64,000 bases of DNA from Viridothelium virens. Lineage: Eukaryota > Ascomycota > Dothideomycetes > Trypetheliales > Trypetheliaceae. Each line of letters opens with the position of its first letter. Within the stretch, counting starts at the first letter, position 1. The notes below the pieces were generated by a model, which ran no database searches, was not told where the DNA came from, and worked only from the letters and a program-made list of their open reading frames with translations. The stretch lies in the NCBI GenBank assembly GCA_010094025.1, contig ML991778.1, forward strand, positions 186,001-250,000, in the 5' to 3' direction. Positions 33,340-43,760 of this stretch are shown here, piece after piece. Both the position numbers and the translations under genes were made by a program.

Positions 33340-34410
33340 ATGGCAGCTAGTGCGAGAAAGAAAAAGGAGAAGAAGAAAGATTTCCAAAAGGCCAAATTGA
33401 AGGTTGGCAAGACGAAAGCGAGACCAGATAGCTTCACAAGCACAAGTTTCAAAGCCAAATGTAACATGTTTGCTGAAGGATCTTATCCAATCCAATGTGC
33501 ATGTGCTAACATGATTTTAGCTATCGTACTCAACCCGCAATCTCTAGCTACGTCGGCTCCGTCACCGACCTTGCAATTTAATCACCACCTTTCGCTCTTG
33601 ACCTCCAAATCTGAAAATCAGAGGAGGGACTCATTGGCATATCTTACAACTGCCGTCGCCTCAGGGCCTCTCCCCCAACCGCTTGCGGTAATACTCGAAA
33701 AGATTCGACCTCTTCTATTAGATTCGTCCCACGCCGTTCGTCAACAGCTTAACAAGCTTCTGCGAGCTCTGCCAGCTGAAGAGATTACCAGCAATGCCGG
33801 TAGCTTGATCCTCCTCACCCGAGCGGGCATGACACATCTATCAAACGATGTACGACTAACTGCGCTTGACGCCTTCGAATGGCTTCTCGAAACAGCAGGC
33901 AAAGAAGTGGTTGGTATAGCTGGAGTCTGGGTCAAAACTTTGAAATGCTTTCTTGGTCTACTTGGTTGGCAGAAAAATCAAGACGATAACGCGGAGAACT
34001 CCAAATGGTCTATAATCAAACAAGCGCGGGCAAGGCTGGCGGGTGCAGACAAGATATTTGTCAAACAGCTCCTGGCATTAACATTATTTTTAGACGCTGG
34101 AATAGGCCAACAGGAACAAGAACTCTCTAAGCTACAACCTAGTACTTTCCCACTGTGGCATACGCAGTTCCATATGTTACCGCATCGCCCGAATCCCTAT
34201 GGATACCTTAACTTGGCTGGGGCTGCGAGGGATGAAGAGAGCGAAGCTTATGAAGATCGATTGGATCGTCAAAGAGTCTTTAAGAAGTTGGCGCTAGCTC
34301 AGGTTGAAGATGGTCTTGAACAAGCCAGGAAGGAAGGCGGAGAGGTGGGTAGAGCAGCGGCTGCGCTACGAAGAGCCGTGAACTTAGGCATGATGGGTTT
34401 CGTTGAATAG
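33340..34410 (+). CDS. ipi1: Pre-rRNA-processing protein Ipi1 (Rix1 complex), 336 aa
   Basis: Subunit of the nucleolar Rix1/Ipi1/Ipi3 complex, which acts with Rea1 in 60S subunit maturation and ITS2 removal. The start MAASARKKKEKKKDFQKAKL at 33340 is basic and matches the family; an upstream in-frame ATG at 33298 would add 14 residues. The Ipi1/Tex10 N-terminal region of alpha-helical repeats follows (HHLSLLTSKSENQRRDSLAY, PLLLDSSHAVRQQLNKLL, NDVRLTALDAFEWLLE). The 60-nt segment 33461-33520 is open in frame, but it has a GTAACA donor, a perfect GCTAAC branch point and a TTTTAG acceptor; removing it restores FKAKSIVLN, which matches the family. So it is called an intron. Confidence 0.9.
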   Translation: MAASARKKKEKKKDFQKAKLKVGKTKARPDSFTSTSFKAKCNMFAEGSYPIQCACANMILAIVLNPQSLATSAPSPTLQFNHHLSLLTSKSENQRRDSLAYLTTAVASGPLPQPLAVILEKIRPLLLDSSHAVRQQLNKLLRALPAEEITSNAGSLILLTRAGMTHLSNDVRLTALDAFEWLLETAGKEVVGIAGVWVKTLKCFLGLLGWQKNQDDNAENSKWSIIKQARARLAGADKIFVKQLLALTLFLDAGIGQQEQELSKLQPSTFPLWHTQFHMLPHRPNPYGYLNLAGAARDEESEAYEDRLDRQRVFKKLALAQVEDGLEQARKEGGEVGRAAAALRRAVNLGMMGFVE

Positions 34411-34895
34411 GGTTTGTAGCCAGATTCCATGATGGCTATTAGAGTCAAATGTCCAGTCTCGAAGTCACGTTCGGAAGCCTCCATAATTGTTCGTGGTTCT
34501 CTTCGAAGCCAATGAAATGCGCTGTTGCTGCAGAAGGAAAGGAAGATTGCCGAGAGCCTTTTGAGCAGTGGCTTTCCAGTATTATGCAGAGAGCTCAGTG
34601 CATAATGCCGTTGGTCTCGTATGAGACTTGTCGGTGTATGGAAGCATCATCACGATCCTGGTAACTCTCGTATTAACGCGTCATCCGCAGCTCTAATCCA
34701 ACACAGAGGCTTATGCAGGGGATCTACGAAGCCCTGGTCAATATTGTTTCAGGCTACAAGGCTCATTCCTCCTCCATTGTTATTGGACGAACTTCTTCAA
34801 TACATGATTCTGGCAAGTGATTCTAGTCCCTCTTCCATTATCTTCTCTTTGTGTAAGGGATACCATCTGAGCCTTTCATCTTTCCCAAGTAGCGA
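34411..34895. other. Intergenic, nothing recognised
   Basis: A 485-bp spacer between two plus-strand genes. Two short plus-strand frames are present without support. Confidence 0.5.
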
Positions 34896-35984
34896 ATGAA
34901 TCAAGCTCAATTGTCACCTCCACCGCAACTAAGTCTAGTTTCTCATTTTAATTGTTGCTGATCATTTAATGATCTCGATATTACCAGGTGATAGGTCGGC
35001 CGCTAATGATAACCGTCCTGATATTGGTTGTGGTAGGGGTTGCTACAATAACAGTTGCCCTCCGAATCCTTTCCCGGAAAGTCAAGGTAGTCAATCTCGG
35101 GTTAGACGATTACCTGATCATCCTTTCCTTGGTAAGGTCACCTGGTTTATCTGAAAATGTAGCCAACAGCTTTCTTAGTTGCTTACATGGGGTGTGGCGG
35201 CGGATATAATCATTGGTTAGTCTACTATATTGACATTGACATAAATCTCAGGGCTAAGTTCTAACAGCTGTGCACTATGGCTTTGGGTAAGACGAAACAG
35301 ACCTTCCAAAAGAGAAAATGAAACCTCTTTTGCAGGTAAGCATGCCTTTGCGCATAAGCAGCTCTCGCTCAATGTCCGCGGCAGGCTCTTTTTGCAGTCG
35401 CGATGCTCTGGTCTCTGGCTGTGACCATGGTCAAGATTTCCATATGTGCTTTCTATGTCCGAGTCTTCGGAAGGAAAAGTCATACGTATATTACATCGTA
35501 TGTTGTCATGATAGTTTCCGTTGCCTGGTGTCTTGTAGCTGTATTTGGTCTTGCTTTTGAATGCGGTCCTCTCGAAGCATTCTGGGATCACATCTCTCCC
35601 GGGACTATCTGTGGGACCACAGAGCTCGAGTATGCCATCATCAATGGATTAAACGCCTTGAACGACCTGATTATCTTGCTCTTGCCATTGCCGGCCATCT
35701 GGAATTTGCAAATCTCAACTCAAGAAAAAGTGCAAGTCTCCTGCATCTTCCTCCTCGGATCATTGACTTGTGGTATTAGCCTGGCTCGATTGATCATGAT
35801 TGTCGAAAATCAAGCGGATGATCCAGCGTGGAATGCTCCGCAGCATATTTTGGCCGTTGTGGAAGTCTGCACAGGAATTGTAAGCGCTTGTCTTCCTACC
35901 ATGAGGCCGCTTGCTCAGCGAATTTTCTCCTCAAGAGCGTCTTTTCGTGATATAAGCTGTGGACTAGGTATCTACCGAGGTTAA
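34896..35984 (+). pseudogene. Fungal rhodopsin-domain integral membrane protein, frame interrupted
   Basis: Seven-helix membrane protein of the large 'rhodopsin domain, fungal' family (PTH11-related in layout, no retinal lysine expected). Helix segments are MITVLILVVVGVATITVALR, LLTWGVAADIIIAVHYGFG, FAVAMLWSLAVTMVKISICA, VVMIVSVAWCLVAVFGLAF, ALNDLIILLLPLPAIWNLQ, CIFLLGSLTCGISLARLIMI and a last VEVCTGIVSACLPTMRPL. Exons cannot be joined without meeting an in-frame TAA at 35288-35290, between GFG and DLPKEKMKPLLQ, although the flanks stay in frame; a 49-nt intron could remove it but would also remove conserved residues. The cytoplasmic tail is short. A C-to-T change (CAA to TAA) would explain the stop. 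Exon 1 (34896, weak GTCTAG donor) is tentative. Confidence 0.62.
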
Positions 35985-36383
35985 AGCCGAATTTCGAGAT
36001 AGGCGGTATCAATTATTTTCTACTTCTGCCCCATACCTTTCAAATGTACCAGAGACTGCACATTGACTATGAGGGAAGATCTCAGTGGACTTAAGTAGCA
36101 ATAAGTATCAGCTCGGAAGCTAGATCCTCTCTTTTATCGAGTCCCACCCATGCTCAGTTACATTCGTATGGCTCAGATAGGAGTGTCTACCGGAATTTGA
36201 AAGATACACGCTGTTTTTAATTCACTGACTATGATGGTGCTTATACGACCTAGCCTCACCTGATGGGAAGATTTTCGACGTCCTGTCAAAATTGCACAGC
36301 TGCGAGTCGGATGTCCTAACACGAAGTGCATGAGCCCTATTTCAAGTCGGCTCTTGGTAATGCTCACCTGAGCACGTTCACAT
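35985..36383. other. Convergent 3' intergenic spacer
   Basis: This 399-bp stretch lies between the ends of the membrane-protein gene (+) and the aldehyde dehydrogenase gene (-). Nothing else is seen. Confidence 0.5.
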
Positions 36384-38396
36384 TTACGAGTTCCGTAACA
36401 GACGTCTTAGTGCGTCCACCTTGGCTCTCCACCCATCTCTATAACCCAGCTCTACAATCCCTTTACACATCTCCCATGGCTTGCTACCCCCGGAAATGGG
36501 ATAGTCTAATCTCCTTGGAATCTTCGTTCCCACCAACGCTGTCCGGTCCTCACAGACGCTCTTGGCATTGCACAAACTCCTCAAGCCCTCCTCCCCCGCA
36601 AACCGCCCATATCCAGAGCCCTTGACGCCGCCGAACGGGAGCTGTACGGCATAGTACGCGGCGAAATCATTCACGCTCACCATACCCGCCTCCAGCCCCG
36701 CAACGACCTGGTTCACGTAATACGGCTCGGAGCCAAACACACTCGCTCCTAGCGCATACGGCGTCGCATTCGCAATTCGGATGGCGTCCCGCACGTCAGC
36801 CGCCCGCATGAGCACTGCAACGGGTGCGAAGAGCTCCTGCTGCGCAATGTCCATCTCGGGCGTCACATCCACCAGCAGCGTCGGCGCGAAGTAGTGGCCG
36901 GCTGGATGCCTGGGGTGCACGCAGCGCCGGCCTCCGCACAGGAGCCGGGCGCCGTCCTTTACGGCCGCCGCGATCAGCGACTCGAGACGGGAGAAGCCGT
37001 CGTCGGAGATGCAGGCGCCCATGTCAATCTCATCGGCGTCGGCGCCGGTGTCATCGAGGGCGGAGCCGAGTCGGAGGGCGCGGATACGGGGTTCGAGGAG
37101 GGCGAGGAGTTGTGGGTAAACCTTGGGAGTCGCAACGATGCGTTCGATGCCGATGCAGTTCTGGCCTGAGGATTGGAAGACGCCGCGCATGAGAATGCTG
37201 GCGATGGCGGGAAGATTGCGTGCATCATCGAGGATGATCGCGGGGTCTTTGCCGCCAAGCTCGAGAGTGAGAGGGGTGAGAGCTTTGGCGGCGGAGGAAG
37301 CGACGGAGTGGGCAACGGGACGGGAACCAATGAAGGTGATGTGGGATAGCACGGGGTGAGAGGTTAAGTGCGAGGCTGCTTGGGGCCAGCAGGTGACACT
37401 TTGGACGAGATGAGGCGAGTGTCCACACGCTTCGAGTGCGGATTTGACGACAGATATGAAGTAGTTGCTGGACCAGGCTGTGCGCTCAGAAGGTTTAAGG
37501 ACGATGGCATTGCCAGTGAAAAGAGATGAGATGATGGGACCCAGCAGGTTGTGGAACTGCGGGAAAGGGTCAGTGTAAGAGCGGTAGAATTGATGAAGCT
37601 CGTCAAGCTTACCGGGTAGCTAGAGAAAGTATCAGTACCGTGATGGTGGAAGATATGCATCGTACCTACTTCCAACTAACACATGCTGCCACGACGCCCA
37701 AAGGTTCATATCTGACCTCATTCTTTTTATACATCATGAGGAGATTCGTTGGTCTTTTTGACGGCCTTAACGCCTTCTCTCCATGATCGATGGTCCATTT
37801 CAATTTCTCCGCTGTTACAAGTATTTCCCCAAAAGACGCGTCGACCATTGTCTTCCCTGAGTCCAAACACGCAGCTCGAGCGATTACATCTTGGTTGTCG
37901 AGAATGTGCCTATAATTGTTAGTTTCCCCCCCTTCGTTTATCTGTTTAGATACACTTACTTCAACAGTGTTCTCAACACCTTACGCCTTCGGTCAAATGA
38001 AGTCTTTGCCCATTCAATCTGGGCTTCATGTGCCTTCGTTATAGCTCGATCGATACCATCAGGGGTCGTTGGATTGACCAGCCCAAGGAATTTGCCATTG
38101 GTGGGGCAGTAGCACTGAATAGCGGTCGAACCCGAAGCCTATTGCGAACGATACATTAGCCATGGTGCTGCTACACTCCGGAGTGGTCGTCATGCCTTTA
38201 TTGAGGGTTCGTCGAGTATTTTTCCATCCCAGCCCTGACGGCATTGCTCAGGGACTGGTACATCGTATTCCACAGGCTCTTCGAAAGACGGCCCGCTCAA
38301 AATAATATAAAGGATTGGTACAAAGAGGATCAAAAAGATTGCGGAGAGGACGGCAGCCTCCGAAGGAATGAGGTCTGTAAGCTCCTGAAGCTCCAT
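36384..38396 (-). CDS. msc7: Membrane-anchored aldehyde dehydrogenase, Msc7-type (599 aa)
   Basis: NAD(P)-dependent oxidation of an aldehyde to an acid; the substrate is unknown. A helix near the N-terminus (VLSAIFLILFVPILYIIL) anchors it, as in yeast Msc7 and its fungal relatives. Five exons close in frame: 38396-38196, 38138-37960, 37909-37670, 37619-37613, 37556-36384. The first intron starts with GC (GCATGA) and ends TAG; skipping it gives SIKASGSTAIQCYCP. The fourth exon is 7 nt and completes the catalytic-domain motif WNYPFHN. ELGGKDPAII contains the general-base Glu and SSGQNC the nucleophilic Cys; ELFAPVA and LPFGGVKGSGYGRF are the usual C-terminal blocks. It is divergent from a GMC oxidoreductase gene. 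Confidence 0.93.
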
Positions 38397-39212
38397 GTTA
38401 AGGAAGGCTTACTTTGCTTGCGGGAAAGTCTCCATGGTGGAGGCTGTCGATGATTGGTCAGGATCCCGTCACTGCCATACATCAGGCCTATGACGACATG
38501 GCGCTTGCAGATTGATTTCCTCCTGCCGAGTATCTCTTCACGTCTTCTAATTGCGTGCTTTGTATGTACCATGGTGCTCAATAACGCCTACAGATCCCAG
38601 ACGCGCTGAAATTGTCGATCGTAATCAGAATCGGAATTACAACAAGATCTAGCGCTCTTTGCTGCCATGCGAGCGAGCCCCGCAGTATCACGTCACTGAC
38701 AGAGCAAAAATTTAGTTTTACCCACGAGCTTGCGTCTGGCCAAAGAGGTTATCTTTTACTTTGTGCGGCGAGACTGTAGGTTTCACCTAGGTCGTAACAC
38801 TGGGCTTTCTAAAGCTAGTGCTGCCGGGAAGGCCATGACGCTCTGCAAGAATAAGAGCAGCCCTGCCAGCGACAACGCCTAGGAAAGTTGACAAACGCCA
38901 AGACACTCTCCCGATTAGTTTTTTTGCAGCGTCTGCCGGGCGAGGAGGGGATTTTGGTTGGACCCCGTCACGCCCGTGGACCCCTCACCTGATCGAGCCG
39001 GTCGGCCTTAGAGTACCTCATCCTACTGTGTCCCCTCAGATGCTAGAAATTTCTTTTCAGAAAAATCCTCTTCGCCTAGAGCTCATTGAATTTGCTTACT
39101 TGGATTCAAAGGCCCATTTTTGGCTGTAGGGCAACCTGGACGTTCAACTAACAACTAATTTTCATCTATTCTTCCCCATTATCTCTCCAACATACGGCTG
39201 TCTCAGATCGCT
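38397..39212. promoter_or_regulatory. Shared divergent promoter, aldehyde dehydrogenase / GMC oxidoreductase
   Basis: 816 bp between the two divergent start codons. The region next to the GMC gene is T/C-rich just before its ATG. Co-regulation is inferred only from geometry and the compatible chemistry; no binding site is identified. Confidence 0.4.
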
Positions 39213-41143
39213 ATGACTACTACTACCCTGTCTCGTGCAGCAGTCAATGACTTCGACTATGTGATTGTTGGTGGCGGAACAGCAGGCTGCGTCATTGCTG
39301 GCAGACTCTCTCAATATCTTCCACAGAAGAAAGTACTTCTTATCGAGGCTGGCCCAAGCGACTATAACGATGATCGTGTGCTCAACCTTAAGGAATGGCT
39401 AGGCCTCCTTGGTGGTGAACTCGACTACGATTATGGAACGACCGAGCAGCCAAATGGCAAGTGACTTCCTTAGCACTCTGCGAAGCCCAAAGCAGCATGC
39501 CCAGAGCAACATGCCCAGAGCAACCTCGCAGAGCCGTCGTGCCCAGAAGCAGCTTCTGCCGGACCAGTCATCAGCCCACATGCATCTTTCCAGTCCCGTG
39601 TTCGAGATAGTATTAATATATGATTAGGTAACTCATTCATTCGCCATTCTCGTGCCAAAGTCCTGGGCGGATGCAGCTCACACAACACACTGATTTCCTT
39701 CCGCCCCTTCGAACACGACTGCCAACGATGGCAGGCAAAGGGCTGTCCGTCATGGTCCTTTGCAACAATGACTCGACTTGTTGACAACATTCGCACTACG
39801 TACCAGCCTGTACATGAACGTCATCGTAACCAACTTTGCAAAGATTGGATCAAGTCTTGCTCATCGGCACTTGATCTTCCCATAATCGAGAATTTCAACC
39901 AGGAAATCCGAAGGACTGGTAAATTGAGCAAAGGTGTCGGTTTTTTCAATGTCTCGTATAACCCAGATGACGGAAAACGAAGCAGTGCCAGTGTCGCTTA
40001 CATCCATCCCATTCTGAGAGGGACTGAACGACGACCGAATCTCACAATTCTCACCAATACCTGGGTGAGCCGCGTCAATGTGGACGGCAATCGAGCAATT
40101 GGGGTTGACATCGCCCTGCAAAGCGGAGAGAAGCTCAGTTTGAAGCCCAGAATCGAGACCATTCTTTCGGCCGGAGCCATCGATACACCGCGCCTGATGC
40201 TTTTGTCCGGACTGGGTCCGAAGCAGCAACTGCAGGACCTTGGCATACCAGTCGTTAGAGATATTCCAGGTGTAGGGGAAAATCTCATCGATCACCCCGA
40301 GAGCATTATCATGTGGGAATTGGTAAATTATGGAGCTCTTTTTGGGATCCGTGGAATAGAGACTGATGGGAGGTACAGAACAAGCCGGTTCCTACAAATC
40401 AGACCACGATGGACTCTGACGCTGGCATATTCTTCCGTCGTGAAGTACGCAATGCTGCCGGAAATGATGGCGATGCTGCAGATGTTATGATGCACTGCTA
40501 CCAGATCCCCTTTACCCTCAACACCACCAGGTACGTTGGCAGTCTTTGAAATTTGTACTTTTTCATAATAAAAGTCCTCATTTTCGTCTTCAGACTTGGT
40601 TATGACGCCCCTCCCGATGGCTATGCGTTCTGCATGACCCCAAATATCCCCCGTGCCCGTTCCAAGGGACGTGTCTACCTCACCTCCTCCGACCCTAGCG
40701 TCAAGCCCGCCCTCGACTTTCGCTACTTCACTGACCCTCAAGGCTACGACGCCGCTACCCTCGTCGCTGGGATCCATGCCGCCCGGCGCGTCGCCCAGGA
40801 ATCACCCTTCAAAGACTGGCTCAAACGCGAAGTCGCGCCTGGCCCTGGCGTCACCAGTGACGAAGCCATCTCTGAGTATGCGCGTCGTGTGGCCCACACA
40901 GTGTACCATCCCGCTGGCACCACAAAGATGGGGGATGTGAGTCAGGATGAGATGGTGGTGGTTGAGTCGGAGACGTTGAAGGTGAAGGGATTGGAAGGCT
41001 TGCGGATTGCGGATGCGGGCTTGTTTCCGGAGATGCCGAGTATTAATCCGATGCTGTCGGTATTGGCGTTTGGAGAGAGGATTGCGGAGATACTGGCAGA
41101 GGAGGCAGGATGGAATGGGAGAGACGGGAGGGCGAGGTTGTAG
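39213..41143 (+). CDS. GMC-family oxidoreductase, choline-dehydrogenase-like (546 aa)
   Basis: FAD-dependent alcohol oxidase or dehydrogenase. Four exons close in frame: 39213-39456, 39628-40322, 40379-40530, 40594-41143. The ADP-binding fold is DYVIVGGGTAGCVIAGRL with LLIEAGPSD; KVLGGCSSHNTLISFRP is the first GMC signature, GAIDTPRLMLLSGLGP the second, and the C-terminus carries HTVYHPAGTTKMG (active-site His) and LRIADAGLFPEMPSINP. The first intron uses GC: the donor GCAAGT is the classical GC-AG form, and a GT alternative gives a stop. No secretion signal is seen, so it is probably cytosolic. GMC enzymes that act on choline, fatty alcohols or aryl alcohols look alike at this level. The last residues (ILAEEAGWNGRDGRARL) are free of motifs. 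Confidence 0.93.
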
Positions 41144-41431
41144 ACAACGGGTCGAATGGAAAAATGATGGCGGGATAAGAAGGGTATGAGGCGATGGAGA
41201 TGAAAATGAAGCTCTTCAGGTTACGCTGGCCTTCTATGTGCCGTATCTAGGTAGGCTACCATTCCGCAACATTGGACCAGGACGTTCCCTCATGGAGAAC
41301 CCTGTACTACTGAAATCAATCAACTATGCCAGTAGGTATGTTTAGTCCACCGTTTGCGGATTTCTCGAGTCGTGTCTGTACTATTTCATGGATGTCTGGT
41401 TGGAGCCTTGAATCGAAAACAACATCTTAGT

Positions 41432-41970
41432 TCATTCTGCACTTAAGGTATTATGCCACGTCGTTATCACTGAGACGCCACAAGAGTGGAGGCATCCGTA
41501 AGAGAAAGGTCGCTCTTCCGTCTCTACGACGATAACGATTTCCGTTTGTGAAGAGCTATTACTCAGAGAGGCAAGATCAATACTCTTCCAACTCAGTACC
41601 GCCTGATTGTCCGCGATATCAATCAGATTGCAGGTTTCGCCGCATCGAGATCTATCAAACCCCTCACCTTTCACGTCTGCTGGCCCTTCGAAGCTCCGGT
41701 GTCTGATTCCTCACAATATCTTGGCGCGAGCACGCTACCAAAAGTTCGCTCAAGGCCGCAATCAGCGCAGGCGTCGATTAGGTAAGATCCGGGTCTAGGG
41801 ACGTAGACTTTGTCTATACAATTATCGAACCGCCAAAAATTAGATCCGTCACGCTGACTAGAGTACCCATCGTAGCTCTCATACTGAACCAACGGTAAGT
41901 GGAGTTCCGGTTGCCCAGCTGCGAACGTTAGCGCGCTGGTGAATGCATGGCAACTGACTGTTTACATCTC
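41432..41970 (-). pseudogene. Relic of an unrecognised Cys-containing minus-strand gene (copy A)
   Basis: Two adjacent minus-strand frames (about 41970-41671 and 41674-41432) read like protein: one includes QYESYDGYSSQRDGSNFWRF and DACADCGLER, the other RSRCGETCNLIDIADNQAV. They do not join in one frame without a very short intron, and no good start was found. The 41785-41990 part is matched by 44238-44440, where the corresponding frame is more disrupted. That the match is visible at protein level on the minus strand (SQRDGSNFWRF against SQRDGSYFRRV) suggests the repeat was once coding in this direction. Family unknown. Confidence 0.3.
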
Positions 41971-41990
41971 GCCCTCATTCACATACCAGT
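41785..41990. repeat. Diverged duplicate segment, copy A
   Basis: About 200 bp that match 44238-44440 at roughly 70-75% by eye, in the same orientation. Shared blocks are AAGATCCGGG at the left, TCACGCTGACTA in the middle and GGTGAATGCATG at the right. See the duplication finding. Confidence 0.6.
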
Positions 41991-42232
41991 CTGCCATGGA
42001 TTTGTAGGATCTTCGTGTGATCTCCAGCATTACCCGTATCTTATCAACAGATTAGGTAGGTATTCTTCGCTTTGTACCTCCGTTCTACCACTACTGCCAC
42101 GTCCCCAACGTCACCACACAGTTCTCAACGCGATTACCACTTAGAATAGGTACTTTTCAGCAAGCCCAACAATCAAAGCCCATCTCTCTCCGCCCACTAT
42201 TGTGTACAACCAAGACAGAGACGGCAGCGAAC

Positions 42233-42638
42233 ATGTCTGAGGAGCCTCCATCCTTCAGTGAGATAGCTGATGGAGAGACACTCACTCCTAAAAATCGACA
42301 GTCTTTCAAATGTGTATGTCATATCCCACAACACTTCATAGCAGCAAAGACTAAGTCTGGTAATTTAGCTACTCCAGACTTTTCGTAATTTCCTAGGAAA
42401 TGAGTCGGATGTTGAGCAACAAGCCTGCTCAGACTCGGCTTTGCTCAGTTATATTCGCGAAGTTGGGCATATGGGCCTTTCTCTTCCAGTCGACAATCCA
42501 TTTGCATCCCAGCCAGGGGATGATACTGAAGTTTCCGATAGTCAACCTCTTGCACATCACCCTCGCAAATGCAAGAGAGCGGTCTACACGTCTCCGATGA
42601 GAACATCAGGACCCCAGAGTCTGTCCTATCTGCCCTGA
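42233..42638 (+). CDS. Unrecognised ORF in the accessory island, probably two exons
   Basis: Not recognised. The ATG at 42233 (MSEEPPSFSEIADGETL) follows the leader CAACCAAGACAGAGA. A GTATGT donor near 42311 and an acceptor near 42412 would join it to an open frame containing ACSDSALLSYIREVGHMGLS and running to 42638. In the last 90 bases a second frame (HVSDENIRTPESVLSALM) reads at least as well, so the true 3' structure, or a frameshift, is unresolved. It may be the 5' part of the next gene, with a damaged junction. No domain, signal or membrane segment is visible. Confidence 0.3.
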
Positions 42639-42699
42639 TGTAAGACGCTGCTGACCTTGTCTAGAACGCCAACGAATATCAAACAATGATACTCCACTG

Positions 42700-43645
42700 A
42701 TGACTCTCCCCAGTACCCTCTTACCCGGTGTCTCATTGCAGAGGACGATTGAAATTCGCGACCAAGTCTTTTCCCAAATAGAGACACGCACCTTCTTTAT
42801 AAGGGTTAATTCGCGGGCGAGTGAATCTGTGTTAGGTACAACCACAGCAGCCGAGTTGTGCAACTTCTTCTTTTATGATCTCTTGAGTCGTCCTGCTCAT
42901 GGTCGGCTTCACAGTATTATGGAACAGTTCAAAGCAGAACAGGACTCCTTCTCTGGCGAAGGACCAGCAGCACAGACTGATAAGGTCGCACATTCGCACT
43001 CGGACTACGAACCCTTCGCGTCTTTCTTCAAATCGGTAGCTCAAGTACAGCGGACCGCATCCAAGCCAAACAACTTACTACAACAGCTTTACCGCATTAA
43101 AGCTGCATTGGATCTACACCACGAATACAAACGCTTGATCGACTTAGCAAAGAACAATGATCCTGGCCTAAAGCGCGTCCTCAACAAGCACAAAGCCATA
43201 CCAGCAAGGGGCGTCAGCCATGCTACTTGTATAATCAACTATACCTCAGATAAATTAGGCCAAGACCGGCAGAAGTTTAGAAGCTCGTTATACCATACTA
43301 AGGGCTTTGCCGTGCTGGAGCGTAAGTTTGGGACGGGCATCTTGGTCTTCCTACCACTCAACATAGACCACAAGTAAGAATAGAATCCATTCCGACCACT
43401 TGGTTAATTTTTATTACTTTTTGGGCTAAATGGATACTTTTAGGCTACAATCATGGGGCAAGTACCGGCTTACTTTTGTTACAGAAGAACTGCATGCGTA
43501 TTTGCCAGAACTAGGGCGGTTATGCAGTAAGTTGGCGGAGGATATCTATTTCCCCATCGTTAACGGCGAGCCTCTCGGATCCAATATCACGCTTTTGCTC
43601 GAACGAGGAAACATGTTTCCACTACTATTGGAGGAACCATTGTGA
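42700..43645 (+). CDS. Unrecognised protein in the accessory island, 291 aa
   Basis: Not recognised; possibly lineage-specific. The frame opens at 42700 (MTLPSTLLPGVSLQRTIEI), but an acceptor (CATTGCAG) at about 42741 just before RTIEIRDQVFSQIETRTFF suggests that the start belongs to an upstream exon. A GTAAGA donor after 43373 and a TTTTAG acceptor at 43443 join the body in frame to LQSWGKYRLTFVTEELHAYL and LGRLCSKLAEDIYFPIVNGE. The middle is helical and charged (EYKRLIDLAKNNDPGLKRVL). No known domain, signal peptide or transmembrane helix is seen. Its 3' end overlaps an antisense relic of the Cys-rich gene at about 43640-43760. Confidence 0.5.
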
Positions 43646-43760
43646 TGAATATTATTGCCCCTCTTGCCTTGCGCTCAACAAATCTGCTTGTTTCTTTGGT
43701 ATACCAAGCTCACTTGGTATGTTCTAAACGACACATGCTCGTTCATCTGTGTACTCACTG
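43640..43760 (-). pseudogene. Decayed copy of the 5' exon of the Cys-rich/SR gene
   Basis: About 120 bp on the minus strand resembling 46230-46345, the first exon and upstream edge of the Cys-rich gene. It begins MCRLEHTK where the intact gene has MCVVRYTK, then drifts and meets a stop. The similarity continues outwards on the upstream side: the plus strand at 43750-43830 matches 46346-46425, with ATCTGTGTA and ACTGCAG in both. This is a fossil of the host's own gene. Confidence 0.45.

Noticed and set aside
35287-35336. 49-nt intron removing the stop in the rhodopsin-domain gene
   Set aside because: Borders are acceptable, but it would delete DLPKEKMKPLLQ, which reads as conserved family sequence, so a true stop is preferred.
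36824-37192. Arg/Gly-rich plus-strand frame
   Set aside because: It is the antisense shadow of the GC-rich aldehyde dehydrogenase exon.
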